The notes below the pieces were generated by a model. That model was not told the DNA's origin, searched no databases, and was given only the letters and a program-made list of their open reading frames with translations. Below are positions 47,406 through 60,620 of a DNA stretch of 64,000 nucleotides, one piece after another (position 1 is the first letter of the stretch; every line of letters starts with the position of its first letter). Source of the stretch: Onthophagus taurus (taxonomy: Eukaryota > Arthropoda > Insecta > Coleoptera > Scarabaeidae). The stretch is from contig NC_091967.1 in assembly GCF_036711975.1 (NCBI RefSeq), forward strand, positions 9,982,001-10,046,000, given 5' to 3'. Both the position numbers and the translations under genes were made by a program.

Positions 47406-50000
47406 CTTAAACATTGTTAATAATATAGTATATACATATATTATAATAACGTTTTTCTAGTCTCAATTATCTGAGAAATTGCGTGGATTTTATTTGTGAT
47501 ATAGAATCTGTTTCCAATGAGTTTTTGTGTTTATTGACGTATACGCGACGTATAACGAGAAATTCTAGCCTAGCATTTATTCCGCTGTTATTGTTTGCTC
47601 AGAATATTGTGAATGTAGGATTTCGTTGAAAACCAAACATAGAAAATTCGTAATTTCAGGATAAACTATTTTCAACTTTTATTTAAACCTTATATGGGCT
47701 TCCGTTTTAAAAATCGAAAAATAAATAATATAAGACTATTTATAGAAGTAATCGGATTGTGAGTCTAGGAAAATATAATCAAGTTTATCGCTCAAAATAC
47801 TCTTAAAAGTGTTTAAATTCGCATAGCGGTGCCAAAGAGACCGATGCTGGTATTATATCGATTTAAAAGAGTGCATTGTACTGGGAGGTATCAAACGACC
47901 TCATCTTTTCTGTGCAACCTAGTTATGAAGATTTATTAGGGACCTTTTTGTACGAACGGAAAACCGGGAATACAATTTACGTAACCGCCTAGCAAAGTTC
48001 AAGTGCCGGACTTTATTCAATTTAGAATCGATTAAACATTTTCATCCTATAGTATTGAGATTACAAATTATATGGTTTAAAATTTCGCTAAAATCGTAAA
48101 CAGCGCATTGTACTACAAAGTCCGCGGTTTACATAAAATGTTTGATGCTAACGATCAAAAGCTACTGGGTCGCAAAATTTTTGACATCATTAATTGGATT
48201 CCCAACTCGGATATACTCGTTTGTATAAAGCTCGTTTTGAAATTATTTGGCGATGGTGTTAATTAAAAACAAATTTGTAATTTCATCACACGATGTTTAT
48301 ACAAATAAAAAGAAAACATTTATGGTTTTAAATTCAAACTTTAAAGATTGTTAAATCTATTTTTAATTAAATTTTCTTTTACGGTTTAAGTTTTACAACT
48401 TTCCACTTTTAGTTTAGTCTCCACGACGCATTTCCTTCCGTTTTGAATTTTAATGTTTTTAATAATTCGAGATCTTTCAACTTTAACAACCCTTAAAACC
48501 CCATTTTATGACTACTATGTTAAATTTCCACAACAAACTCGTTCTATTTATTAACGAAATTTTTAATTGCCAACACTTTCAGAACATTTAGATCGAAAAA
48601 GTTCGAACATTAACTTTAACCTGTAATTACTTCCCCTGTATTTATCTCTAGGAAGTACCACACCCAGGTAGACGAAAACTATTTTATCCAAGAATGTAAG
48701 AAGTGGAAACCACTGGAAACTTTTGTATGGAACAAGTTTGCTTCATCTCATTTGTACTTGATGAAAAAGTTAACGATTAAGAATCAAAAACGAACAAATA
48801 AAGTAAGTTATCGTTGTAACAAATAATTTTATGTATCTATAAAATTTTCTTAATTTGTAAATGTTTTCTCTTTAAACAGTTGTCTTTGTAGATTGCAATA
48901 ATATTTTATGGAGAGAAAGGGGAACTAAATAACTCTCGACTGCCCGCCGCTATTTCCGTATATATTTTCAAAGCGAATGAATTATTTCTCAAGGAAATTC
49001 AATTCCAAGCAGGCGTAAATTTGACTTGAATTTAAAACATTCAAATTACGAAACTTCGCCTTCAAGACGCGAATATTTAAATTTAATCGCTTTTAACTAC
49101 ACTGACATTTCTTGATCAATTAAAAATAATTTTTACTACAATTAAAAACAAAATACAAACTCAATTTGAGCATGTATTGACTTTGTTTTAAATTGAAGGT
49201 ACACGAAAACTTTATTCGTTAACAAAAACAATTTTCTGTTATTCTTCTGTTATCCACCCGGAAACTATCAACGATATTCGTTGCAAAAGTTATTTTCTCT
49301 TGATTGTATTTTTCCGTTCATCAGAAACTTTGAGAGTTTTACGCGTTTCACAGTTAAGTTCGAACTTACAACTCAGCAGAATTAATGCGGTTAAGTTGCA
49401 AGTTAGAAACATCGAACACAATGTAAAATTCTTTCTTTGTTGGTTTTTTTGAATTCTTATTTCAAGCTTTATTTAGTAATCACAATAGAATCGAAATGTT
49501 TTTAGTTGTTTTTTTTGTAGCTTTTTTTCTGTTTTTCCAATTTATTACTCGTATTGGTTGATGGACAGATCTTTTTTGTCAATTTACGTTGAATCGAATG
49601 CGCGTGATTTAACGTTGTTTCCATATTTGTGCGTGCAAATTGTAACTGTTTGTGATTGAGGGTGAATTTCCCCGATTAATCTTGGTAGATTCGAATTATT
49701 AAACGCCGGGTTACGCTCGTCGGTTGTGGGACGTGCCCCAGAATGACAATAACGGGAAGCAGCTTCGGGTATTATTATTTCGGCATTGTTTTAATTAATC
49801 AAAGAACGTAAAAGCAATTAGAACCGGAATAACGCCTCTAATTAGAGCGAGGGTAAAAGAGTAAATCAATAAAACTTCAACTACAGGTTCCTCGTAGTTT
49901 ATGCCATATTAAAATATCCGGAGTATTTAATAAAATCAAATAAATAATAAATTGAAAGACGCGTTATAAACATACAGGTAATTTTGGAAGAATTTTTCAA
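47406..50000. other. Gene-free AT-rich DNA
   Basis: No recognisable gene or repeat. A short GC-richer patch at about 49690-49765 is the only compositional change. Confidence 0.35.
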
Positions 50001-50005
50001 TCGCC

Positions 50006-50254
50006 TCAAGATATAAATTTTCCTGACCCTTTTTTCATCTTCAATATGTAACGTTGAGGAGTGAAATTCCCTTGGACTTGCACGTCCGGAGGCGAATCGA
50101 CATTATTTGCACTGTATGAACAAGAGGAGAAAAATCCGTCAAAATTGGAGGTTGTAAATGTACCTACGACGTAGGTCTTTTGAATCTTATTCGAAAACGT
50201 TCTCCAATCGATCGCGACAGACGTGTGTAGATTTGCGGGAAAGAGATTTCGCAT
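50006..50254 (-). other. Orphan open frame of unknown status
   Basis: 82 codons from an ATG at 50254, with a composition more protein-like than most chance frames here (WRTFSNKIQKTYVVGTF, SPPDVQVQGNFTPQRYI). No family is recognised, no signal peptide or membrane span is seen, and no convincing splice sites were assigned. It lies about 150 bp from satellite B. It could be an exon, a relic or chance. Confidence 0.2.
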
Positions 50255-50404
50255 GATTGATCACCCAAAAAATAAATACAGTTCCAAGTTTGCTATCATT
50301 AGTTAGTAGCAAGCTTTTACACTAAATATGTACTTAGGCATTTTTAAAATGGTAAATTACTGGATCAACTTTATATTTTTAAATAGAACACCCTATTCTT
50401 AAGA

Positions 50405-51950
50405 TGTTAATGGTAGCAGACGGGAAACGGAGCATGTTACAAAAAAGCTTTTTGAACAAAAGTTATAGCAAATTTTATTCTTACCAATATTGCTCTCTTG
50501 CGCTTTTGCTTTTAGATGCGTCAATAACGAGAAAAAAACAAAAATATGAAAATTGAATGAATTTGGTGCTTTTTCAAGTTGTTGATGGTACCACACGGGA
50601 AACAGAGCATATTACTAAAGAACTTTTAGAACAAAACTTGTTGCAATCTTTATTCTTACCAATATTGCTCTCTTTCACTTTTGCTCTCAGATGCGTCAAT
50701 ATCAAGAAAAATACGAAAATATGAATATTTGATGAATTTGTTGCTTTTCAAGTTGTCAATGGTAATATTCGGGAAACGGAGTATATTACAAAAAAACTTT
50801 TGGAATGAAAGTTATAGCTGATTTTATTCTTAGCAATATTGCTCTCTTTCACTTTTGCTCTCAGATACGTCAATATCAAGAAAAATACGAAAATATAAAA
50901 ATTGCATGAATTTGTTGATTTTCCAAGTTGTCACTGATAACATTCGGGATACGGAGTATATTACAAAAAAACTTTTGTAACGTAAGTTTTAATTAATTTT
51001 ATTCTTAGCAATATTGCTCTCTTTCACTTTTGCTCCTAAATGCGCCAATATCAAGAAAAATACGAAAATATGAGAACTGGATGAATTTGTTGCTTTTTCA
51101 AGTTGTTGATGGTACCACACGGGAAACAGAGCATATTACAAAAGAACTTTTAGAACAAAAGTTATAGCAAACTTTATTCTTACCAATATTGCTCTCTTTC
51201 ACTTTTGCTCTCAGATGCGTCAATATCAAGAAAAATATGAAAATTGGATGAATTTGTTGCTTTTCAAGTTGTCAATGGTAATATTCGGGAAACGGAGTAT
51301 ATTACAAAAAAACTTTTGGAATGAAAGTTGTAGCTGATTTTATTCTTAGCAATATTGCTCTCTTTCACTTTTGCTCTCAGATGCGTCAATATCAAGAAAA
51401 ATACGAAAATATAAAAATTGCATGAATTTGTTGATTTTCCAAGTTGTCACTGATAACATTCGAGATACGGAGTATATTACAAAAAAATTTTTGTAACGAA
51501 AGTTTTAACTAATTTTATTCTTAGCAATATTGCTCTCTTTCACTTTTGCTGCCAAATGCGTCAATATCAAGAAAAATACGAAAATATGAGAATTGGATGA
51601 ATTTGTTGCATTTTCAAGTTGTTGATGGTATCACACGGGAAACAGAGCATATTACAAAAGAACTTTTAGAACAAAAGTTATAGCAAACTTTATTCTTACC
51701 AATATTGCTCTCTTTCACTTTTGCTCTCAGATGCGTCAATATCAAGAAAAATATGAAAATTGGATGAATTTGTTGCTTTTTCAAGTTGTCAATGGTAATA
51801 TTCGCGAAACGAAGCATATTACAAAAAAAATGTTGGAATAAAAGTTATAGTTAATTTTATTCTTAGTAATATTGATCTATATCACTTTTGCTCTCAGATG
51901 CGTCAATATCGAGAAAAATACGAAAATATAAAAAGTTGCAGCTTTTTCTA
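50405..51950. repeat. Satellite B: nine ~172-bp monomers in a trimeric higher-order repeat
   Basis: Monomers start near 50406, 50581, 50755, 50930, 51105, 51271, 51446, 51621 and 51788 (steps 166-175). The start words fall into three types: GTTGATGGTACCACACGGG (A: 50581, 51105, 51621), GTCAATGGTAATATTCGGG (B: 50755, 51271, 51788) and GTCACTGATAACATTCGGG (C: 50930, 51446). The order is A-B-C-A-B-C-A-B with same-type spacing of 516-524 bp. The A monomers at 51105 and 51621 share a ~9-bp deletion. All contain AATATTGCTCTCTTTCACTT. Leu/Lys-rich frames on it are not genes. Confidence 0.93.
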
Positions 51951-54900
51951 GTTGTATTATATTTATATTATGAAATAGTATTGTTCTAAACATATACAAA
52001 GTTTCCACTTAAAAAAAGTATACTTAAAAACTTTTTGAGTTACATTGTAGTTGAAGACATTAGCGGATTGTGAAACGTGAGATGTAATTTTGATGACCAA
52101 AACTTTTGTTAGGTCAAAGTTGGACGCTTATGTCAGAAATTGCCAAACTTGTCTTGAACACGCAAGATATTTCGTGGTCGGAGAAGGTCAATATTGCAAT
52201 GTAACATAATTAAACCTTTGTTAACATTGTTAACAAGGAAGGAGCGGCCAATTAGAGCACATAATAGGAGAGCTCCTCATTTTTATATCCACCGGACGTT
52301 GTTAAGGGTTGTTGTTTGTAAAGATACCTAATTAAAATAATACCCCTCGTTAATGTTTTTTTTATAAAATGTGTATCACCTTAGGATGGTATTGTTGTTA
52401 TTATAAAATGTATTAAACGTGACATCTATAATAAGAGGATTATTATCAATTATTGGGAATTAAATACATATTATGGAAACAATAAAATAAATCAAATTAA
52501 TGTCAATAACACGATATTAAATTGTTTAATATAAAGTTTATTATTTGGAAAGAGCAAACAGATACATGTTTATCTGGATTATGTCTGGATGGACGTGTTA
52601 AAGGCATTATGGATCGCCACACTTACGTTGACGTTATGGAAAGCATTTCCTTACAAAGTTTCGTTGCAAACTTTACCCATTAGCTTCAAGTTTGTACGAA
52701 ATAACGATCTGAAGTACACTTCTCGCTCAACGAAAGAATGAAGCGGGCGTAAAACAGTATCAAACAGTAAAATACTTCCCTTAATTTCGTTTAGTCATTT
52801 TAATGTTGATTCAGACTTTATTTATTAATGGAGTTTTAGTAGTTTAAGTTATATTACGTATAAATTAACAATAAAAGATATGTATCTTGTATTTACATGT
52901 CCATCCTTGGAACGGTTTTGGATAGTTGCACGTTTGCTTGTTATATATACACATTAATTAAACTGTATCAACTAGAAATTCTACGAAGGTGTACAAATTT
53001 GTGATGGTAAACTCTGAAACTATTTGTTTTGGTGTACGCGAATAAATACGGTTTACAATTAAAACGACTGAAAGGTATACGTAAACATATACATATGATA
53101 CCTATCGTAGCAAAGTTTCACTTGAAACGAGGACAAGTAAAACTAGAACACACTGGAAATTGTACAAATCGTGGATTTGCTTGGAGTTTACCAACGGTAC
53201 GATAATTAGCGATTCACTAATGAATTTTCTTTGGGTCTTGGGATCTGCTTTTAATTAACTACAGATATAAACGTGTACGTTTATTTCGAGAATGAATAGG
53301 ATTATATTTGAAATGAAATGAAAACATCGTTTCGATAACGTTTCATCTCTGGAAAATGTTCGTTGAAATATTATATGCTTTTTTTAATAAATAATGAATA
53401 ATTGTATAAACGAAAGAAAATAAATCAAATAATTCTGTAAGAATATTTAATACGCAATTTCAGATGGAAAATAAATTTACACTCTACCTTTAAATATGAA
53501 TAGGAAACAATTTCAAAAATTTAATAAAAAAGTTGTCATAATCAGAGAACTTTTATTCGTTAATTAATTTATCTGCAAGATAAGGTAGATTCGTGTACGT
53601 AGAGGAGTTTCGTGAAGAATTCCCTTGTAAAGTGGAAGAGCTAAAAGCTAATAATCGTAATGCGTATTTTACATCTCGAGATTGAAAGCTCCAAGTTGGA
53701 CTACTTTACGCGCTTCACTTCAAGTTCGTTAACTTGCATCCCGCGTTAATACCAAGGGAGTTCATATATAAGGTGTTTCGTCAAATTTCTTAATAACCCC
53801 ATTCTCAAAATTAACATTATGTAAATACATTTCGAACAAATTTAAGTGATTTCGTAGTTGTATTTATTTTATTCACGTATATTCAAAAGAAAAGAATATA
53901 GATCCGAGGAAGGAGACGTAACTTTTAGAAAACGTTCAGTAACTTGATTGGAATTCTTCGAATATCCTCGGAAAACAAGTTTGGAACGATTAAGTATTCA
54001 GTTTTATTCCGAATCAAACTCTCTTGAATATAGAGTAGAGTCTAAGCTCTTTCAAGAATAGTAAAGAATACCAAAGGGTTTCCATTTATTTTCTTATTAT
54101 CTCAAAACACAACAAAATGGTTAAATCTTCATTATTGGTGGTTTTCGTTTATTTCGAAACGTAGGTATTAAAAAACGCTGACAAATTCACATTTCACTGA
54201 ACTTTAAAGTACCAATACCGCGAGCATCAATTTCAGTTCGTCGATTGCGTTTAATTACGCATCGGTTAAGTCGTATCTATCATGGCGATAAAATAAAAAA
54301 TGAAAATATAGAGTGCAATAAAAAATGTGGTAATATAAGAATACAAACTAAAAATACTATGTTAAAATATAGGTTTTTTAAAAAAGATTTTATCCATTCC
54401 AAAACGAGAATACTGTTTAATACGAATTCAAATATTGCTCTTTATTAGCGCTTGTAAACAGAACATTATTTTGCGGAAATGTATTGAAGCAACGCTAAAT
54501 TAATTAATGCGGGATATGGTGAAATAATTTCTAGAAAAATCGATGTTTTTGTTTTATAAAATGCGGTTTTTCCTCCAATACTCGATTATTCGTTATTAAT
54601 ATTTAATATTTCAATTAATATTTTGTGTTTGTGAAAACTGGAAATAACAATAAATTTAATACGTAATTTTCATACTGTAATGTATTGGAAATGAGTATGT
54701 TTACGATACAATTACTGATAAAATTACGTAGTTTGATTGTTGTCGTACACGATTTTTCCGAGTATTAGATTGCAAGCTATCTTTTGCAACACCACATAGA
54801 AGCTGTGTACAAGAAAATGAACTCAGCTTATTAGCTCGGAGATAACCACAAATACCTTGTTGTAAGACAATGGTGTTGGGAAAAGGATTGCCAAAATGAA

Positions 54901-55165
54901 GAAGACCTAAGTGGCAGAAAAGAACGTGAGCTAGAAACATATTCAATCGGTACACAAAGGAAAAAAGGAAATATCGTAATGCCTGCGAAACATCAAAATC
55001 ACTTATTTCCTGTTTTGGTCGAATTTGACTTATTACAGCTGAGTTAGGTTGCTTCTTGTTTAGGTATAGTTTGAAAATTACAGAATTCGTTTTTCCTCTC
55101 TAGGCTTAGCATGACCTGGAAAGTGCGCAATTAAAGATGTTAGGTTTGTCTCAATGGATGAGCCC
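51951..55165. other. Gene-free AT-rich DNA
   Basis: Nothing recognisable; frames at 54245-54448 and 54701-54955 (minus) lack family features. Confidence 0.35.
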
Positions 55166-55169
55166 ATCA

Positions 55170-56490
55170 TAAATACCTGAAGATTGGAACAAAGCATTAC
55201 AATATCTTCTTTCTTTTCAAAAAGGGACAAAAGACCTATGGGAACAAATGAAATCATTTACAAGTATTATGAAAGAGAAATTAAAAGTGCAGATTGAAAA
55301 TTATTTGAAATGACTGGAAAATAGAAAATAGCAATAAAGATTTAGAAAAAGTAGATCAACAACAGACGGTTTATTTATTATGAAGGAACTAAAAGGATAA
55401 TCAATAGAAATTAACAAGCCATAGAGTACGCCTATAAAACATTCTAAGAGTACTAAATGAGAATAGAACCTCATCCACCATTACAAAAGTGATCCAAATC
55501 CCAAACACAGCTAACATGACAAAGATTATGGCACTCTACTTTATTTGGATGATTAGACAAGTGGACAGCTTAAGCCTATGACAATCTCCAAGAAGCCAAT
55601 TGGATACAATCTTTAATATCTCCAGCAGTTTTGATCCAACAAATCACTTAAGAAATCAGAACATAAAGTGACATATCTACCATGATCCTTAAGAGAGATC
55701 GTTTGGTGAAATCAATACATGCGAATGGACAACAAAAGATTTTATTGAACGTATATAAGCTCTTCATGACATACGAAATAGATACACATGAAGTGCAAAA
55801 CTAAGAGTATGTGGGATACTAGATGGATGTAGTAAGATGAGGTGATGACGAATGACAGCAGATTACTGCGTGTGGTATTAAGAAGACAATTGGTAAGCAC
55901 TTGAACACTAGGAAGGCCACTCAACAGATGAAAGGACACAACTAGTCTAAGACAACTTAAAGAAGAAGAGGAGTTCTTTAATAACTAACTAGAATCATCG
56001 GAGCTTACATCTAAATTTGCAAATAAGAATGATTTCAAATATTATATTGAGATTTCTCTCTGCCTTGGTAATCTTTAGTTCAAGTGAAGTATCATTGACT
56101 ACTTCATAATACCAAAAGATCTGTAGAACTCCTTCAGCTTTCTACAGACCATCACTTGCTGGTGACAGATACTGTATTTAGGAAAGCAAAACCGAGAAAG
56201 AAAACTAAGTACCGGAGAATAAGATGGGAGGGATTAAAGGAAGAAGAGAAGAAGGTATCAAGAAAAAGTACAAGTAAAGCTGAGGGATGATTAAGGATAG
56301 ACAGCTTTCTTGGTTCGGCCACGTAAGCCGAATGGGAGCCAGAGCACAGGGCAGGCGACTCATACGGAGATCGAGAACAACATGGGAAGAGACAATGACG
56401 CAGATTACGGCCAGCCGAAGGAAAATTATGTAGTTTCTCAAAGGTCTTGCTAGAGACTGGAAGAACTTCTAAAGATGGTACATGCCACGA
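55170..56490 (+). pseudogene. RTE-like LINE relic
   Basis: Plus-strand pieces in RTE order: PEDWNKALQYLLSFQKGTKD (about 55176-55235) and FRKSRSTTDGLFIMKELKG (about 55341-55397), the FRxGRSTTDxIF block of the reverse transcriptase. At the far end comes RQLSWFGHVSRMGA then TTWEETMTQI (about 56299-56405), the C-terminal LxWxGHVxRM...R block of RTE-type ORF2. The middle, where YADD should lie, is unreadable and stops are frequent. About 1.3 kb of an old, dead copy. Confidence 0.75.
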
Positions 56491-57780
56491 TAGGGTGTTA
56501 GAAAGAAGAAGGTAATCTTTAATTCGTGTCTTTGTAACGTATCCCTTTTAGCCAACAACATCATATTGACATGCTATATTTACATCGTAAAGTAAATCAC
56601 CAGCATTTATATTTTCCTGTTTATTGAGTTTAGATACAATAAATCTTCTCCATCCTTTAGATATTTTAAAACGGTATTTTAATACATGTAAACTCCATAA
56701 ATATCGAGTATAAAAACAGTTTAATTCATTGCAACTGTCTGAAAGTAATGAAAATTTATTGCTTTAACTCGAACAGCTACATCTTCATTCCAACGCTTAC
56801 CGTAAATGTAGTTTTATGCACTTTAATTTATTTTTAATGCGAAACTTTACGAAAAAACTATGTTTTTAAATCTCCTATATTCTTTTATTTTGTTTTATGT
56901 TTAATGTTTGAAACGGATTCATTGCAACTCAAAGATCGAGGATAAAAATTCTTTAACATTATACTTATCATTTATTTATTTTAACTGTATTAAATCATTT
57001 AAGACACCTGAGTGACACTAGAATAAAAAAGGAAAATCTAGAAGAGGTTTGTCGAAACGTTCAGCGGCGTACGTTTCGTTTTGCAGTGTACACGGTAAAC
57101 GTCACAATGAACAAAGTAACAGGAAATTAAATGTGTAACAATGGAACTGAAAAATATCCCTTTTGTTCCGTAAATATTGTAGGTCCGTAATACGTGGACG
57201 ACGCAAAACGTTCTTTTCATTTAAAGTTAAATTAATTCTATGAAATAAAGTTGACATTTCTATTCGGTCGAATAAAAACCTTTGCGGTAAATCAAAAGGG
57301 ATTTATGTACAATTAGTAGTAAAGGAACTGCTTATTCAAAAAGAAATTTTTTTTTGGTATGTTGAAACCCAAATCCCTGCGTGTTTGGATTAATAGATAC
57401 GAAATCTAGATTCACTTAATAATGGTCAGAAAATTAGGTCAACCTTTTGTGTGGTAGGTGTAATTTTAGCATTACCAGTCAGCGGTTCAAAACCTCAATG
57501 GATTAACTAATCGAATGCGTATGCAAGAGTTGATACCGTTTATAAACAGTGGTTACAAAGTATTTAAAATGGAAAAAGAAACAAATTTACAAAAAAATGT
57601 TTAATGTAAAAGAAATTAAATAAATGGTGGATGCGTCGGTTTGTTAATTTTTTAAATGTTAATATTGAAGATTAAATGATATATATAGTTAATAGGATAT
57701 TAAGATATAATTTTCTCGAATTCTCACTATGTTATAGATGTTGGTTTAAAAGAATAGTTGCAGAGAAATTTTGAAGTGGG
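56491..57780. other. Gene-free AT-rich DNA
   Basis: No recognisable feature. Confidence 0.35.
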
Positions 57781-57990
57781 CTAAAAGGAGTTGTTCAGTG
57801 CAAACGGGGTGTGAGTAATGGATGTGTATGGTTCTCTCGTGAGTCTTTGGTGTTCCGGATGAGTGAACGCCTCACTCACCGCCACTCAATGTATTTGATC
57901 ACTCACCTGTGCTTGTGTGCTGTTCAAGCTGGATAGTTAATTTGGCGACTGTACGCGTCCCTTGGAGCACTTCCTATCACTTTTTCGTTA
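57780..57990. promoter_or_regulatory. GC-richer block with clustered GAGTGA/TCACTC words
   Basis: In an A/T-rich desert this block has GAGTGA (57861) facing TCACTC (57872-57877) as a 6-bp hairpin, then CACTCA near 57884 and TCACTCACC near 57900. Related GTGAGT words lie just upstream. It may be a conserved regulatory element; no function can be read directly. Confidence 0.25.
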
Positions 57991-60055
57991 TGATCCTCCG
58001 CATATTCGCCGTATTTTACTCATATTTTAAATCAAAATCTTTGTATGACCTACTTTCTATTTATTACTACGAAATATTGTATTATTAATCAAACTGAAAA
58101 AGAATATTTAATAAAAGCGGTCGGTTAAAAGTTAATTCAATTCATTTACTCAGACAGATTAAAGTTAATTTGATTCCGGATCTAATTTTCTTCGTACGTT
58201 CTGAGAATAAATTTAAACGTTAAATTTGATGTTGAAATATAAATTCATAAATAAATATTGAAACAACTTTTTATTCATTACACTAAGGTACGTTATTATT
58301 TAATGAATTTTTGATTTATTGCGTTTTATTAATTCAATAAAGCTAGTCTGCAAAAATTGTTCATCAGTTGTATCAACACCACGAATTTCGATGTAAACGT
58401 AGATATACAAAGGAAAATTTAAGGGTCAAATCGATAAATCGTTTCATTTTCACCCCATTTCGTTTCACATATTTTATTATTTACTTATTCATCACTGTTG
58501 ACTTTTACATGAAACACTGATGCGATGGGACGGGACGAAATTCGCCAGAAAATTCGTATCGGATTCCTTTCTTATAACATTTTGGGAATTGCCCCCTCAA
58601 GTTTTATCAGTATTTCTTTATATTCAACAGCACCTTATATTTATTAAAACAGTTCTTTTTTTCTCATTAATAATACATTGTTTTATAAAAGATTTTTAAA
58701 CAATTTGGAATAAAGTAACACAAGATGTAATGTTACCACACTAACGTTTGATATACACTTAACAGTTTATATGAGGTACTTACTTATTAATTAAGTTTCA
58801 ATATGCTTTCCAATAAACAACTTTGTCATGATACTCAATTTCCTTTGCCAGAAAGTTTGCGCCAACAACATTAATATTATGCAGAGAAACGTATATTCTT
58901 TTATTTTCGCTTTCCAAAAAGGTTTTTTTTATCATGTTTTTAAAGTATTCTTTTAAAAGGTTTGAATCATCTCCTTGCGTAAACTACTTATAAAAGATCT
59001 CCGCTCAGTCCTATTTGCAATTTTATTATAAAACGATTGAGGTTTAGATCGATCCCTCCATTTCTATTAGAATGATAATTTCTTCATCCCTCTAAAAAAA
59101 TGTATGAAATGTTTTTTAATGAAATCTTTTGTACATATAAAAAATGTAATAACCAAATTATTACCTTATCTCTATTTCGTCTGTAGATTAATGAGAAACT
59201 GATGGAAAACAAATTTGGTTTGGGACCGACCCATGTTGTTCCCGTCTATAACTTCCCTATTTTGTAATTACCTATCTCCCGTAGGGTACATTGCCGGAAG
59301 CATGTTCGCCAGAAAGAAATTATAAAGGTATAGAACTTTCATCAAGCAGATAATTATACGTTTTCTTTGCTCCACATTTATACAGAACCATAAAGTATTA
59401 AAAATCATTGTTACAATAACTTTACCTCGACGGGTGAAATAAAATAAAAATATGCAATAATACGGTTTCATATGACGTGCGTGGTGTTCATTTTTTACAT
59501 CAAACGATCTATCAATGTCATCTATGTGGTAAAAACGCAGAATATGTAGTAAATGTATTTTGTGAGTTAATTTTCTTTTTGGTGTTTGTTAAACAAAAAC
59601 GTATAAAACTATCCTCATCCTCAAAAAACAAATCAAGTAAAAAGTACTCAACAGGCGAAGTTGTGATATCAACACGTTTGTTTGGAAACTCACATCTTAT
59701 TCGAAGTTACATAAAATGCTTCAGTAATGGTAGCACAATATTGGAGTTTTCTTGCATATTCAAAGAAACTGAGATAACTGCTGTAAAGTCATGCCATACA
59801 TAGAAATAGCCTTGTTCTGTTTTCGTATTTCTGCTGTTACCCATGAGGGTACTTATTGTCCATCGGTTGCAACAGTATCTTCTTTTTTGTCTAGAACCTA
59901 TTGTCGTTCTCTCTGCCGTTTCCCTTCCATAACCATTACTTCTTGTATTTTGACGAAGTATTTTGAAGTGCTCTTTTGGAATTATGTCTTGGGTGCTCCC
60001 TAATACGCATCAATTTTTTTAAACGAACTCTTTTTCACTTATTATCTGGAATGTG
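57991..60055. other. Gene-free AT-rich DNA
   Basis: No recognisable feature. The open frame across 59477-59803 has no domain resemblance and no usual ATG start; it is treated as chance or as an unknown relic. Confidence 0.3.
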
Positions 60056-60059
60056 TGGA

Positions 60060-60620
60060 ATTTTAATGATCGTTCTTTCAAGTTTACTTTTAGTTCCTTA
60101 AAACCTTCCGCTATTTACTAACAAAACATAATCTAACCACATCGATTTCAAATCACACCAACCTCAACCATATCTACCTCATATCTCCACATTCAAACCA
60201 ACCTAACTAATCATAATCAAAGCCAACCCAACTGTCTCATACCGAAATCAAATCCGACTCACTAGCAAACGCAACTTTTTATCTTCAGCAAATCTTCTTT
60301 GATTTTCTGTTTGTTATAGAGTGTAGAAATCTCAACTCTTTGTGCTTCTTCTATGGAAAGTGCAAAAAAATTGCATTTCTCGTTCTTCTAAGTTTATTGT
60401 AAGCTCCCTGAAGTTTTCCACTGGTTGGATAAAGCTTCGTTATATTTAATCCAACCTAAACATTCCACATCCAAACCAAGCTCAAATAATTCACAATTCA
60501 ACCCAAAACTTACAGATTTATCTGAACGAATCCCCATCCAACACTATCAACCACGAGTGTATCAAAACCAACATCAATATCAAATACAAGATACTCGCAA
60601 CTAAACCAAACCATTGTTTA
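60060..60620. repeat. Degenerate ~310-bp tandem duplication with G-poor CCAACC-type tracts
   Basis: CGTTCTTTCAAGTTTACTTT (about 60072) and CGTTCTTCTAAGTTTATTGT (about 60382) begin two related copies. Each contains a long plus-strand tract almost without G (about 60118-60262 and 60445-60617), rich in AACC, CCAAACC and CCTAAC words. Decay is heavy. Confidence 0.5.

Noticed and set aside
50399..51817. Two similar 65-67 codon minus-strand frames that look like paralogous genes.
   Set aside because: They are the same stretch of satellite B monomers read twice.
57480..57510. GGTTCAAAACC resembling a tRNA B box.
   Set aside because: No A box or cloverleaf stems at the required distances.
59477..60003. 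Two consecutive plus-strand frames of 108 and 70 codons.
   Set aside because: The first lacks an ATG start, the frames differ, and neither shows a domain; no splice model joins them convincingly.
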